A stretch of DNA of 64,000 bases, taken from Plantago elongata. Lineage: Eukaryota > Streptophyta > Magnoliopsida > Lamiales > Plantaginaceae. Made by a program: the position numbers and the translations under genes. Below the pieces are notes generated by a model. The model worked only from the letters and a program-made list of their open reading frames with translations, did not search any database and was not told the DNA's origin. Numbering within the stretch: position 1 is the first letter of the stretch; every line of letters begins with the position of its first letter. Positions 23,085 through 35,497 of the stretch are shown piece after piece. Where the stretch lies: contig JAYMSP010000230.1 in NCBI GenBank assembly GCA_036897095.1, positions 1 through 64,000 on the forward strand. Reading direction: 5' to 3'.

Positions 23085-26000
23085 CTAGAGTGGGTTTCCT
23101 GACAACCAGCGAGATACCATGGCAAAACATTGTTCAGGAGAAAACTCGGGAGCTGTGTGTCCGGAGCCCTGCAAAGACAGACAAATGCACTGCACTTGTG
23201 AATTGCTTGTTGAATTATGGTAGGAACATGAAGACTAAAAATTCTAAAGTGTTTAACCTTAACCGTTGCAAAGGTAAGATAAGATCTTTCGTTTTCGCCG
23301 TATCTTTGGGTGTACCTGCATAATGAATCTAACTATCTAAACATCTTGAAGTTTATTATCAACTATCAATATCAAGTTATTGAGAAGATTGATTACGAAG
23401 AGTTGGAATGAATCTAACTAACCCTGCGATTCTTTTATCAACTCTCCACTGTCTCCACTTGTCATCAAGAGTTAAGTTCAGAGATTTTAACCATTTGAGA
23501 GTACTGTTGGGAGGTGCCTCCATATCGTGATCTCCACTGTGGAAAATGGGATTGTAGATGATTATGTTATAGTAATTTCTCTATTAACAAATAAACTAAC
23601 TGATGTGTAATCTCTCAGCTTACTTGTAAACCAGACCACGATAACCATTTTTACTAAGAAGTAGATGGTATTTGGCCGAACTTCCTGTATCTACGCTATA
23701 GGCCACACTCTGGTTGTATCTCACCCATTCACCTTTTGTCCCCTGATCATCAATTTACTTCAACTTGAACTTTTGGAATGATCGATGTGTGCATCATATG
23801 TATCTTGTGTGTGCTTTTATTGACAGTAATTTCCTTCCTCAGAGATATTTATTGGTTCTTACCTCTCTAATGTGAAGTGCTTCTCTTACAAGTGGGTTAT
23901 TTGCCCAACATTCAGATATTGTATAGTATTGCTCCTGCGATAACAATACAAGTTGAGTAGATTGTATACTATGTGTGTATCTTTAAACGGACGTCACGAT
24001 AGAGATTAGAACATTACCCGGCAAGCTGGTTTTGGTTTTGCAGATGGGAGAGCCAAATTGACTGGACCGTCTTCTGGGTCTGTCTGTGCTCTTTCCATAT
24101 TATCTGTCTTAGGGCATGTCGAATCCAGGATATAGTAAGTGTCAAGGTCTTCTAGGCACTGTATTTGATATTGCATTAGTTTGGTTAATATAACTCACCG
24201 ATTATAAAGACCATAGATATTTTATCGCGTGGAAGAGATTTAGGACTATATTAACCTGTGAAAGAACTTAAGAATTTAAGTTCATAACAATGGTGTTAAT
24301 AATTAGTCTTTGTCATAATGTATAAGGCTCCCTATGACTCATTGCTTCACACCTACAATTAATGGACACTCTAAGTCTTTAACACATACGCATATACTTA
24401 TCTTACCTCATCAATTTGCTGAAGAGCATGTCGACATTGATGATTATTTATGTCAGGTATCCAATACTCTCCACCACAGGTCGTCTGAGCTAACTGCAGT
24501 AGGATAGTGTTAAGTGTTAACTCTTTATGTATTCTGAATTTCTGATAATGTCACTATACTAAAGGTGCTTCGAAATTCTTGACTGCAAGATGTGTTTATG
24601 GTAAAAGTTTGTTCGAGGGGGGTTTCAATAGTTTTGTGTTTATGGAATGAAAGAATGTAGGCTGATGCTCTTGATTAATCATTCAAAACAAATGAGAAAT
24701 CAACTTCACCTCAAAATATTCATCTGATATTAGTCCCATGCTGTGTGCATAAGGCACTTTCTCATTCTTCACCAAGTATACATCTGTTATCGGGCTCCCA
24801 ACAAAGTACCCCTAATACAACAAAATGACCCTGGTGAATGTTATGCATGTGTATGGATCCTTGATCAAACTTCTTGGCGTGATTTAAGAACTTATATTGT
24901 TTCCAAATGCGACTGAAGAATGCTTTTGTCAATATGATGCTTGTTGTATGGAATGAAACATTACTTGGAGAGCCAGTCGTGGTAGGAGGCCTGCTTCATT
25001 AGCTGCGATGAATATCATTACTTAAAAGCTTTTAGACCAAGTATCATTCCAAGAGAATACAATTTGGATGTATGAATATCATTACTACCTTTTGATATCT
25101 CCCAGGCTATCATTGGAACAACCTTTCCTGCATAGGATTCTCCTTGAATATACAGAGGATTTTGCAAAAACTTAGGATGGTTCAACAACCACTGCATTTT
25201 TAAATTTATTAGCACATGAACTTCGACCAAGTGAGGATTATCATACTGCATAATAATGTCATACAAATGTATCACACCGTCATGAACATTTGTCCCGTTT
25301 TTTCACTTGCTGCATAACTGGGGGTGCTAGTTAGCTTGTTATAGATTGTACAACATATGATTATCCCACAATAGTGTGATATTAATGTATGAGATCATCA
25401 TAGGATAAACATGAGTATACTGCATAGGCTTAAATTTACTGTATTACCTTCTTAAGAAACATGTAAATATCTTTTGGTGATGTTGAATCAGAGGTATGGT
25501 ACGCTTCAGGATTGGTAGCATAAGAAAATCCAGAACCAACAGGCCAATCTAAGAATATTATATTTGCTATCTGGAAAAGGAAGAACCCTGTATTAGCTTC
25601 TAACCAGAAAAACATATATTGCATACCAAATTTTTAATGCTGTATTATCTTAGTCAATTTGCTGCTAGAATTTGGACCTTGGTCCATGAATATGGATTTA
25701 AGACAAGCGATGGTAGCCTGGAACCAAATGTTGAATAATCGAACGTGATTGGACCTGCAGAAGATGTTCCTGTTAGGGAATGCCTATGGTAGGCATTACA
25801 TACATCCATGAAATTATGCAACAGGCGTATTGGATACATTGACACGGTAAGAATGAATACTAAGCTGATTATTTAATCTAAGCTGTTTTGCACAGGTGGA
25901 CATTTTAAACAACCCATGGCGTGCTGAATGAAAATTCCAACAGGGGACACCTTGTTTGAGTGCCTCAGATTTTTCGCTGTAGTGTGCCTAATAATCATGT

Positions 26001-26544
26001 GTATGTGTGATCAGCATTGCACTTACAGCAAATTGGTATTGGTTGTGTAACTACAGTAAATTACAACATGGCCAAGATCATGATGATGATGTCTCTGAAA
26101 ATTAGTTATGAGAAATGCATCTTAAAATTTGTATTCATTAAGTGAGCATGGCATGTAAAGAAAAATATACCAAACTCAAAAGCTACGGCGTAGAGGCTCG
26201 AGCAACCAGGGCCTCCAGTAAGGGAGAGCACGAGAGGATCTTTCTGGGGGTCCCCTTCCGATTCAAAAAAGTAATAGAAAAGCTGCACTTCATCCCGTTT
26301 CCCCACCGCGGTGTACCTGAAAATGCATGTATTAGAGAAGTAAAACTCTTCCAGTGAATAGGAGATTGCAGACCGCATATATAGTTACTGACCCTGTTTC
26401 AAGCTTGAAAGGTAGATCACCATTGAATCCTGGAAGAGCCTTGATCATTGATTGTGATGCTGCAGTATTGATGAAAAAGAGGAGCAGGAAGAAAGGTAAA
26501 TATCCGAAACTTGCTTTGCTTTTGACTATGAGAAAGCCAGCCAT
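23085..26544 (-). CDS. Serine carboxypeptidase-like protein (SCPL clade I)
   Basis: Secreted alpha/beta-hydrolase of family S10; clade-I plant members are peptidases or acyltransferases that use glucose esters. Fourteen exons rebuild one frame of 471 aa: 26544-26393, 26316-26171, 25754-25678, 25570-25448, 25191-25089, 25002-24965, 24811-24710, 24493-24407, 24158-24018, 23934-23863, 23742-23624, 23536-23423, 23315-23258, 23168-23085. There is an N-terminal signal peptide (about 1-30), [14 protein letters not shown], oxyanion segment LTGGPGCSS (83-91), nucleophile in GESYAGK (Ser185), Asp391 in NGDHDM, and His448 in GSGHTAPE. The triad is complete. Odd points: GESYAG rather than the GDSYSG usual in clade-I acyltransferases, and a shortened stretch after GDHDM (EAPPNST). 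Substrate and acyltransferase versus peptidase activity cannot be told. A broken partial copy lies at 17.6-18.5 kb. Confidence 0.93.
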
Positions 26545-27659
26545 CTGTTTATTGCTCTCGAATTTATGGCTACTGTTTTATTCTTTTGCTTCCCTTACTC
26601 ACATACATGCTCTCCTTTTTATTCTTAAGTATAGTCATTCTTTAAGATATGAGGGACAATTGATTAACCAACTGGACCTCAACTGTCAGTAAATTATATT
26701 ATTATTAATTGCTGAAATGGTTGTTTTCTTGATAGTAATCTGGAAAGATTTGGCAGCATGCACGGCATGAAGAAATAGAGAGATTATCATCTGATTTTAG
26801 TTACTTGGCCTAATATTCACACTCCGGTTTTGTAAGCCCAGAGTATTTCTGTTGTTCTTCAGAAACGCCTAAGCCCAGGTACACTGTCCAATATACAATT
26901 CAAATCCATCATACCATCACTTGAAATTAACTAACAAGTTGTTTGTTCGATTTCAGCAGGGCAGAGAAGAACGAAACGAAGTTTAACTCATACTTGCAGA
27001 AAGTCCAAGTGTAGTGGGGGATCTTTCGATGCTGGTTGTAGAATCAAGGAACTTAAACTAGACACATGGCTAGCAGTACTTTTCTTGAATCCTCAGTCAG
27101 TCAGTCAGTCCATCCCTGTCTTCTTCCTTGTCAACTTCTTGGTGTTTCTCTTTTGCTTCTGGCTAGATCAAGTAGTTTTAATAGACAATGATGCAGAAAT
27201 ATATACTTTTGGTTGAGAAAAGTGTACTTATGATCTAAAACATACACCATACTATAAAATATAATTTCTCCGCATAAGCATACCTTAATGTACAGGTTCC
27301 AAATGGAATACATACGCTAAATATATGTGTTCATAGAATTTGTACATTCAGAACTAATGACAAATTAATTTGACCTGGTGGTCGGATACATGATATTGTG
27401 GAAGTAGTTAGATTTCATAAAATGATATCTTAAAATTATAAAAGGTGTAAAAAATCTACTTTTCGGACTCATACTTAATTTTAAGTATTTTATTAGTATT
27501 AGTAATAGATAAGTTTGTGATTGGATTTGAGCTTCTGATTAGGAATTCTGTAGGGCTAGAGTACCATTTTATATACTTAAATCGTGGACTTATAGAAAGT
27601 TTATGGATACAAGTCACTTTTTGTTGAACTTTTAATATATATGTGTCAGTTCTTCCTTA
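26545..27659. other. Intergenic upstream of SCPL
   Basis: Contains the presumed SCPL promoter and a short (cagt)n run near 27093. No gene recognised. Confidence 0.5.
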
Positions 27660-27664
27660 TAATG

Positions 27665-27935
27665 CTATTCTTTGACATTTTTTTTAATGTTTCTCTTTTG
27701 TTTCTATCAAATTAAATAAATTTTTATATGATAATTTATAAACGTTGTAATCATTTTAGAATTAAAAGTAAATTATTTAAATAATATATACATTTGATGT
27801 TAACCATTATAAAGCTCATTTAAATTGATTATATTTATTTAAAAAATATAATTTTTCCACTTCAAATCGAGACAATGGGATTCATTATTAAATCATCAAT
27901 TTATTTATTTAATCTTAATTTCTTCACTTTCTTTT
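27665..27935 (+). repeat. AT-rich dispersed repeat, copy 2
   Basis: Second copy of the repeat at 18900-19157, same orientation, with conserved blocks cattataaagctcatttaaa and ccacttcaaatcgagacaat. Family unknown. Confidence 0.65.
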
Positions 27936-29280
27936 AAAAGTGTTCCAAAGACAAATGTCAAAGTTGTATACATTAGAAATTTACCTTATTTATTTAGGAT
28001 GAGATATTATTAAACTTACACAAAATCTCTATCATTATTATTCAGGCCTATTTCACAAATTATGCACGGGATCTCAAAAATTTTAGATAACCCGGAAATA
28101 AACTATATGAAGCTCATATGGATTATAGTGAACGGTTTAAAAATTTAAATTATTGTATCAGTATGACTAAAATAATATAGTTTGGCGATGTCGAATATAT
28201 TCCGTATAAAACTGTATGAAGCTTATATGAATCATAATGAACATTCTAAAAATTGAAATTAGTGTACCAGTGTGAATAAAAAACATTGTGGAGAATATAT
28301 ATTGGGTAGAAGGTTGATGCGTATCCAAGCAAATTTGGCATCGAAGTCTACAATAGTACTGTTCAAAGCTTTTGTTAAAGTAAAATTTTTCGGTGATTCA
28401 TTCATACACACGTTGATTTACAGCATTACGAGCCCTTACGCATAATAATATTCTGATGATACATATTGTTTCTTCTATGAAAACTAATCAATTTGCATTA
28501 ATTTAAATTTTAAATTAATTTATTTTAGTGATTAAAACTACATAGTTCAAATTTTAAACAACATTATTTCTTACTCTAGATCGATCATTCTTTATTTTCA
28601 TATTTTTAGAAAGTGTTTTCTTCTTCGGTAAACTTGTTTTGATAACTTAGAGCTGTCGGAGTCAAATAAACTTCACGGAAAAAAAGCCTCCATTTTGTTG
28701 CACTTTAAATGTTGCGAACAGTTAAGGAATGAAATGTAATAAAATTGTATCATGTAAATCACGACAGTATAGTTACAAAAATACCGATGAACCTGGAGCC
28801 AAAGTTGGCATAAACTTCGTTGGAGTGAAAACAATGTTTACTTATTTTGATTTTGATGCAAAGTCATAATTTCCTTGTCGAAATCTTCATCGAAGCATCA
28901 CGTTAAATTTTGTTGTAATTAATTAATTACTATTATATAAAAAATGGAAATGAATAAATTATATATCAAATAAATAATGTGAAAAACCGTCCGCTATTAA
29001 TTAAATTCCAAATTAAATTTTGGTTAACTCTTAAATTCCCGTCTCAACTTGCATCTCAGACGAACATGTCCGATTTTCTACTTTTTAAGTACACATAACA
29101 GAAGATAACACGTCTAAGAATATCGCGCTTGGAAGTCGAGCACGTTTTGTGGTTCTCTCAGACACTTCTGTAGAAAGCACTCAAAGCAGGATTTATCTGA
29201 GTCTTCAGTTCCTTCTCAATTGGTTTGGGCTAGTGAGGACTTGAAAATCAAATCGATTCATCAGAGCAAGAAGAGAAAGA
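27936..29280. other. Intergenic upstream of TON1
   Basis: AT-rich. Short near-repeats (gaagctcatatggatta.agtgaac; gaagcttatatgaatcataatgaac) at about 28108 and 28218 hint at an old duplication. Contains the TON1 promoter and 5' leader; no separate gene seen. Confidence 0.5.
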
Positions 29281-32200
29281 ATGGACGATTATACTAGAGA
29301 AATGATGGATTTGAAGACTCTCGTCACTCGCACGCTCGAGAAAAAAGGAGTTCTTGCTAAGATCCGCGTTAGTTTGCATTCTCTTCCCCTTTCCTCCCGT
29401 TTCTGCAAATTATCCAGGATTTATGCTTTTTCTATGGGTTTATCTATGGGTATTTGGTTTTATATGTTATGTTTAGTGTAGATCGGTCGGTTTGAGTTTT
29501 CAAGTTTTCATTTTTCAGTGATTCAAAAGCTAGGTTTTTTTTTTAAATCTTATTTAAAATCTTTGTTTTAGCTGAGTATAAGCTTGCTAGCTTGTTACGT
29601 AACTCGTGCGGATTCGGATTTGGGAATTTAGAATAGGGATTTTATAAATTTGATTTTTCTCTGAGCTGAAGCTAGACTAGCGGTCCATCTCGTACTTAAT
29701 CGAACCTATGTGTACGGGTATTACCTAATTTTATTGAAATGTCTTTATGTAAGAGTGTCGTACTTAATCGAACCGATATGTATGGGTGTTTACCTAATTT
29801 TATTGAAATGCCACTATGTAAGAGTATTCTAGCTAAGCTCTACACAATTTTTGGATTTTTAAATGCAATTTATCTTAAGCTCCTGCAATTTTTATGCTGA
29901 AAGTCTATTATCTTGGCTGTTAGGCTGAACTAAGGGCGAGTGTGTTTGAAGCGATTGAAGAAGAGGATAAAGTGGTGGAGAAAGAAGATGGACTGCCACC
30001 TGCACTGTTGGGTAGCTGCAATGAGCGGGCAAAGCAGCTTCACAACTCACCTTCAGGTATTTAAGATCCTGTGCTCATGCAATTACTTTGTTTTTTAGCG
30101 AGCTATGTACTGTATTTATCTATCTGTGTTTTAAATTTTAACACCGGGTCATAGTATTTCAATGTTGCATCTGGGTTAGTCTGGAACTGGGAAGTAGGAA
30201 CATTTCACCTGGTCTTTCAAATGTCTAAGAAGAGTATTCCGTTTACTGGTATTATGTCACTAGTACGCAAATTAGTAAAGGTCTGTGCCAGCCTCAAGAT
30301 ATGCAGAAGGATCTTCTACACGTAGAACATTTGTATAGTCAAATTCTCTCTGAACATTGTAGATAGACGTTGAACAACATAAATTTTATTCAGGGTTATT
30401 GTGAAACAAGTGTAGTTAGAGCTTCTAGGAAAGTCCAAGTCTTATGTTGTATAGTATGCCTTTCACCTCATATCTCTGTCTATTGCAGGAAGGCTTCTGA
30501 GTGCATTGATATGTGAATATTTGGATTGGGCCCAACTAAATCACACAATGAAAGTTTACTTGCCAGAGTGTAATATGGTATTTTCTTGGCATTACTCGTC
30601 TCTTGATTTCTTACTTATTCGCCAGCTTTATATGTGATGTCAGTTTTTTGGTGTTATCTTTGTGTTTCAGCCAAAGGATTCCTGGAAATCTGAGTTAAAA
30701 GAGTTCAGCAACAAGAATGGATATGATATAAATAGGAATGGAGATAGTGGGCCTTTGCTTCTGGATGTGCTTGAGGGGTTCTTGAAGTATGAGGTAAGAT
30801 GAATTCTTGGTTTGTGTGTTATGCTCCGAATTTTGTCGACATGTCTCTTATGATTGCTCATTTTTCAACCTATTTGAATTTACCAAGGAGAATGAATACT
30901 TACGTAGAAGGGCACACATTACTGCTTAATAGTGTTAATGCCTTCGTGTGCTTGAGGCATGGCATTTACTTGTCTAGAGTTGGCTTTTTCATGGCGACTG
31001 CATTGCCAAAACATTTTAATACACTAGTTTCACTATGATATGCTTTAGTGTTCAACTATAGCATGTATTTCTGTGTTCCTGCTCCTTACAAAAGTGTCAG
31101 TCTACTTCAAGCTTTAACAGGATTATTTTGCAGAACTTATCTTCAGGAAGAGGTAACAATAGGAGACTGGCCAATCCAGAAGTGGAACCCCTACCCAACA
31201 TGGATGTTCGAAACGCAAGGAGACCTACAACATCATCAGTTGCTGGGGGTTTGCCTCCATTAGGAAGGTTAATGATCTATAAATATTCCCTTACACTACT
31301 TTTTTTTTTTATTAATTAACATGAAATGTAGCATTACAATTACAATTGTTGAAGAAGACGAATTTATCAATCGATTCTAGATGCAATCACCACCAATCTC
31401 TATTCAGAGAATATAATCACCCATTTCGGGGAATCGAACCCCAATCTCTATTCAGAGAATATAATCACCCATTTCGGGGAATCGAACCCGTGACCTCATG
31501 GTTACGGGTGTCTCAGCTTGCCACTCGGCTACAAACGCTTTGACATACTATTCATCATCTTACATTGACAATTTTTTTACTTTTAACATAATTATTAATT
31601 TGTTCTTATTGTCTTTGCAGGCCTCTTCCATCTTCTCTACCATCTGGTGAGTAGTTAAGACTGAATTTTTTATATGAAGAACAGAATCGTGTTTGCTAAT
31701 TTATCCTGTTTTCAGACAGAAGGGCTGGCTCATCTACGTCTGGCTACAGGAAAGATGAGTACAATTGGAGATACGACAATGATGAAGTTTCAGAAGATGT
31801 AGTCCGGACTTCAGCTGCTTTGGAAAATATGCAATTGGATCGGAAAGCTCGGCATCTGACCACTTCATGGAGGTTGGTCCCTTCTATTTTTGTGAAAATT
31901 GCTTCTTTAGAAATCATTGACATGCATGCCAGCTACATCGATTGCCATGTAATTATCACTATGTAAGGTGCCTGAGCTAATTTGAATCTGTGGAAATTTT
32001 GAGTGAGACTCTGCACAATAATAAAAAGGAAATCCTATGTTCATGTGACTTATTCAATTCGATGAAATGTACAGCATAACATAGATTTTAATTGGGTTTA
32101 GTGCCTAACTATCCTTTACTTGATGAACTTTGTTCGCATTGATGGGCTAGTGCGGTTGAATTTAACCGAAATATGGACCTTAAGAATAAAAAGACAGTCT

Positions 32201-32626
32201 TATGGAGACATCAGACTTGACCTAAGGGCAATCTTCATTGGAGAGAATGTTCTAATTATAGGAGTACGGATTATCATATCAATTACATAAAGGTATTGAC
32301 CGAAAATTCAAGTTCCTACATGTAATAGTGTCTAATCCTTGAAAGCATTGTGTTATAATAACCAAGTGGCAGTCTTAACAAAGATTGCCATCTAATTTTC
32401 ACAACAGCATCTCATCCCAACTCATTTGATGATTCCTATATCGCGATTACACAACCAGAAGAACTCTTGTACATTGTTGATCATCAAGTCAAGGCCTCCT
32501 TTCATATGAATGAATTTGCCTAAAACGCGTCGTCCTTGAGATTAAATCTAACACATTTTATGATAATTTTTTTGCAGGCATTCTGGGGATGAAGATTCCG
32601 AGGATAGCAGGGGAGACCACATGTAG
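29281..32626 (+). CDS. TON1: TONNEAU1 cortical microtubule organiser
   Basis: Plant homologue of the centrosomal protein FOP; works with TON2/FASS-type PP2A and TRM proteins at the cortex to build the preprophase band and set the division plane. Eight exons (29281-29367, 29924-30056, 30489-30577, 30671-30793, 31134-31267, 31621-31646, 31716-31872, 32578-32626) give 265 aa, versus about 260 in Arabidopsis TON1. The N-terminus MDDYTREMMDLKTLVTRTLE is nearly invariant in the family; a LisH-type segment surrounds GRLLSALICEYLDWAQLNHT; the tail has SGYRKDEYNWRYD and ALENMQLDRKARHLTTSWR. Exon 6 is only 26 nt. Intron 1 holds a 68-bp tandem duplication and intron 5 a SINE. Only one copy is present here, whereas Arabidopsis has a tandem pair. 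Confidence 0.97.
29690..29826 (+). repeat. 68-bp tandem duplication in TON1 intron 1
   Basis: Two adjacent units beginning tcgtacttaatcgaacc (29690 and 29758), each running to atgtaagagt, with a few substitutions between them. Confidence 0.85.
31300..31545 (-). mobile_element. tRNA-derived SINE in TON1 intron 5
   Basis: On the minus strand it begins with a tRNA-like head: A box tgtagccgagtggc and B box ggttcgattcc, followed by a non-tRNA body and an A-tail (poly-T at 31300-31310 on the plus strand). A 48-bp unit containing the B box is duplicated exactly in tandem (31393-31440 and 31441-31488), giving two B boxes. Target-site duplication is not clear. Confidence 0.85.
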
Positions 32627-33614
32627 CAAACTGACCCTGACATAGTTTGAGTGGATATTAATAGCGATCCATCGTCTTTTTTTGCAACTTCCCATGCAAT
32701 GGAGTCTGTTTTATGTGTGTTCAATATGTGCTCGTGTATTTAGGATTTATTGATTCTTGTAAGCCTTCCTTCCTGCTTTGTTTTTACTCTCACTTCTCAT
32801 CATCCCTTGATTGCTGCTTTACCTTCCCCATTACATGAAATATTGGTATGAGGGAAAGTTGTAGTTAGGTGTAATGGCGAGTCTTATCTGATGAGAGATA
32901 TTTGTAGTTAGTTGTTGCTTTCAACACCATGTACTTGGCACATTGTTCATTGTAATGTAATTTTGTGAATTAGCAGATGTTTGTGATGTTAGTAGTTGAT
33001 CTCATGCACGTAGGATGCATCGTGATGTGTATTGTGTAGTCTGTTCTTTCAGTCATCATATCATCAGATCTTATAGTTTGGTTGTCTGTTCGTACTTTAT
33101 GCTGTTGCTATGCAATTTATGAATGTTGACCGGCTTCTACATAAGAGTACCTTACGTGACAACACATCTGCATTTACCAGTTCGATTCGTTGTGTTTTAG
33201 TTACTTTTTCACATCTCTAAACGTTAAACACCTACGTAACTTGCACTGTTGAACTTGAGGCGTCTGTTCTAACAAATGACATAGGTTGCACACTTGATAG
33301 TGTCGTCAGGACGCCACAGGTCAACTATATGTTGCACACTTGAACCGTTGACGCGACTTGCCCATATAAGCTTCTTTGGTACCGACATTCACTGTAAAAC
33401 CAATTTTTCTAACGAAAGATATATACTTCATACTTCGAAGATTATTTTAAACTGCTGTATCAAAAGTGTACTCCCTTCTCAGTTTAAACTGCTTTATCAC
33501 AATGCATATTCACTTTTAAGATTAAGATTGTTTAAATTAAAGGCAAACATGCTTTTCTTTAATCTTTAAAGTTTACTCCTATCTTGTAACTTGGGATTTT
33601 CTATCTTCTGATGT
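32627..33614. other. TON1 3' region and spacer
   Basis: Probable TON1 3' UTR followed by unremarkable AT-rich sequence. No gene recognised. Confidence 0.5.
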
Positions 33615-35036
33615 AGTTAATTAGTCATCACCTGATACGTGTTGCACTGAAACATTACTTCATATCACACTCTACTATCGTTTACAACCGTTACTTGTTG
33701 TTAAAATTTAATTTTTTTAATTAACTTTTCAAAAAAATAATTAAACACATTATATAATTTACAAGAGAATTACAAAATTATAACTAATTACAAATAATCA
33801 CATTACTTATAATTAAAGATAACAATTAACAAGAAAGAGGATAACATTTAGATGAACTCTAAATTAAAATTTCACAATTCATCAATATTCTCATAACCTT
33901 AACTTTAATTTCTCCAATTATTTTTATTCATTTTTTCTTGTTGAATTAAATTTTTTGTTTAACCTCCTAACTTTGGAGATTTTAATTTAATTTTAATTAT
34001 TTTGTTTAAAGATTTTAATTATTTTAATAAGAGTATTGAATATACGAAAAATATTTTTTTAATATAATATTTAAATATAAGCGATGTAGGTAGTTAGAGC
34101 AACATGTAACGCAACATCTCGTGTGACACTAGCGACGCTTCATGGCAGCACTTAGTGCGAAAAGTAGGAGATTATTCGATCTCCATCGTTGAAGTTTTAA
34201 TCCAATAGATTGAAATGGATGACTAACGTTAGTCAATGCGACACCTTAACTGACGATTGAATACCTTACCACGTCCAATTTCATATACTTTAGTATTGCT
34301 ATTTCATTCACTATTTTACATATTTTATTTATTCAAATTTACATTTTTCCAAACTACTACAATAATTTTTATTCAAATCTAACCCGACTCGATAATAATT
34401 TTTATCGTCGGTCATGTTGTAGTTACTTATTTTAATTAATTGGATTAATTAAAACTTCAACGGTTGTGATTAAATAATTTACTACCTTTTGCACTAAGTG
34501 TTGTCATGAAGTATCACTCGTGTCGCATGAGGTGTGCACTACGTGTTGCTCTAACCACCTACATCGCTTAATATATATTTAAACTATATTTTAAATATCA
34601 TTAAAAAACATTCTTCATTTATTCAATATCGTAATTAACAAAATTAAAATCTTTAAAAAAATTAATAATTAAATTCAATTAAAATATTCTCCAATGTGGG
34701 AGATTAAACAAAAAATAAAAATCAATAATAAAAATTAAACTATTTAAAATAATCTGAGAATTTTAATTTAGGGTTCATGTGAAAGTTGTCCTCCTTCTCG
34801 TTAATTGTCAACCTTAATTTTGACTAATGCGAATATTTGTGATTAATTATAATTTTTAAGATTATAATTCTCTTGTAAAATATACCATATGTGTTTAATT
34901 ATTTTTTTAAAAAAATGAACGAAAAAATTAAATTTAAATAATCATTAGTGATTGAGGGCGATAGAAAATGATAGTAGAGTGTGATAGATATTAATCGACA
35001 CGTATCAGATGTGGTTATATTGACTAATAATAGTTA
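33615..35036. mobile_element. Large foldback (long inverted repeat) element
   Basis: Left arm about 33615-34212 and right arm about 34441-35036 are imperfect reverse complements, joined by a ~230-bp loop. Matching landmarks: left ctgatacgtg, cacactctactatc, aaaaaaataattaaacac, tacaagagaatta, gcgatgtaggt.gttagag, gttgaagttttaat; each is found inverted in the right arm in reverse order. No ORF of note. It fits a foldback or long-TIR non-autonomous DNA transposon; superfamily unknown. Outer boundaries are accurate to some tens of bases. Confidence 0.85.
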
Positions 35037-35497
35037 AAACGACACATTAACTGACAATAAAAATTTTAAATAAAATTAGTAATTAAAATTAAAAAAAAAT
35101 ATAAATGTAACTCGAAGTTCTGATCTAGTGGTTATCAGAAAAACGTAGATGCACTTCATTTCATTTCGGTCAATTCTCGAACGTAGTCGGAAAATTTGTC
35201 CACCGGTTTCACGTGTGTCCTTACCTTCCACGTTATTCTTGTTCTTCCTCCAATGTCCCATTTACAGAGATTTTCCATTTAAATCTAGACTAGAAAGCAT
35301 AAACAATGACTTTTTCCATTTACTAGATTTTTCCGCTCTTCCTCTTCTTCTCTACCAAACCAAAACCGTTCCACAAAACAGCAGCAAACCATAAACCCAC
35401 ATGCTTGCTCGCTTGTCTCTTTCAATATCCTTCTTCTTCCTTGACGAGCAATTTCTCAAGAATAGTTCCTTTTTTTCTTCAAACAATCATCAATTCA

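Noticed and set aside
23081-23323. 80-aa open frame on the plus strand
   Set aside because: Antisense to the last two SCPL exons, whose GSGHTAPE motif and splice sites are convincing.
31440-31540. Possible tRNA gene on the minus strand
   Set aside because: tRNA-like head only; it continues into a SINE body and A-tail and has a duplicated B box.
35401-35497. Upstream ATG at 35401 as the adenylate kinase start
   Set aside because: That ATG is in a different frame from the kinase; the first in-frame ATG is at 35498.
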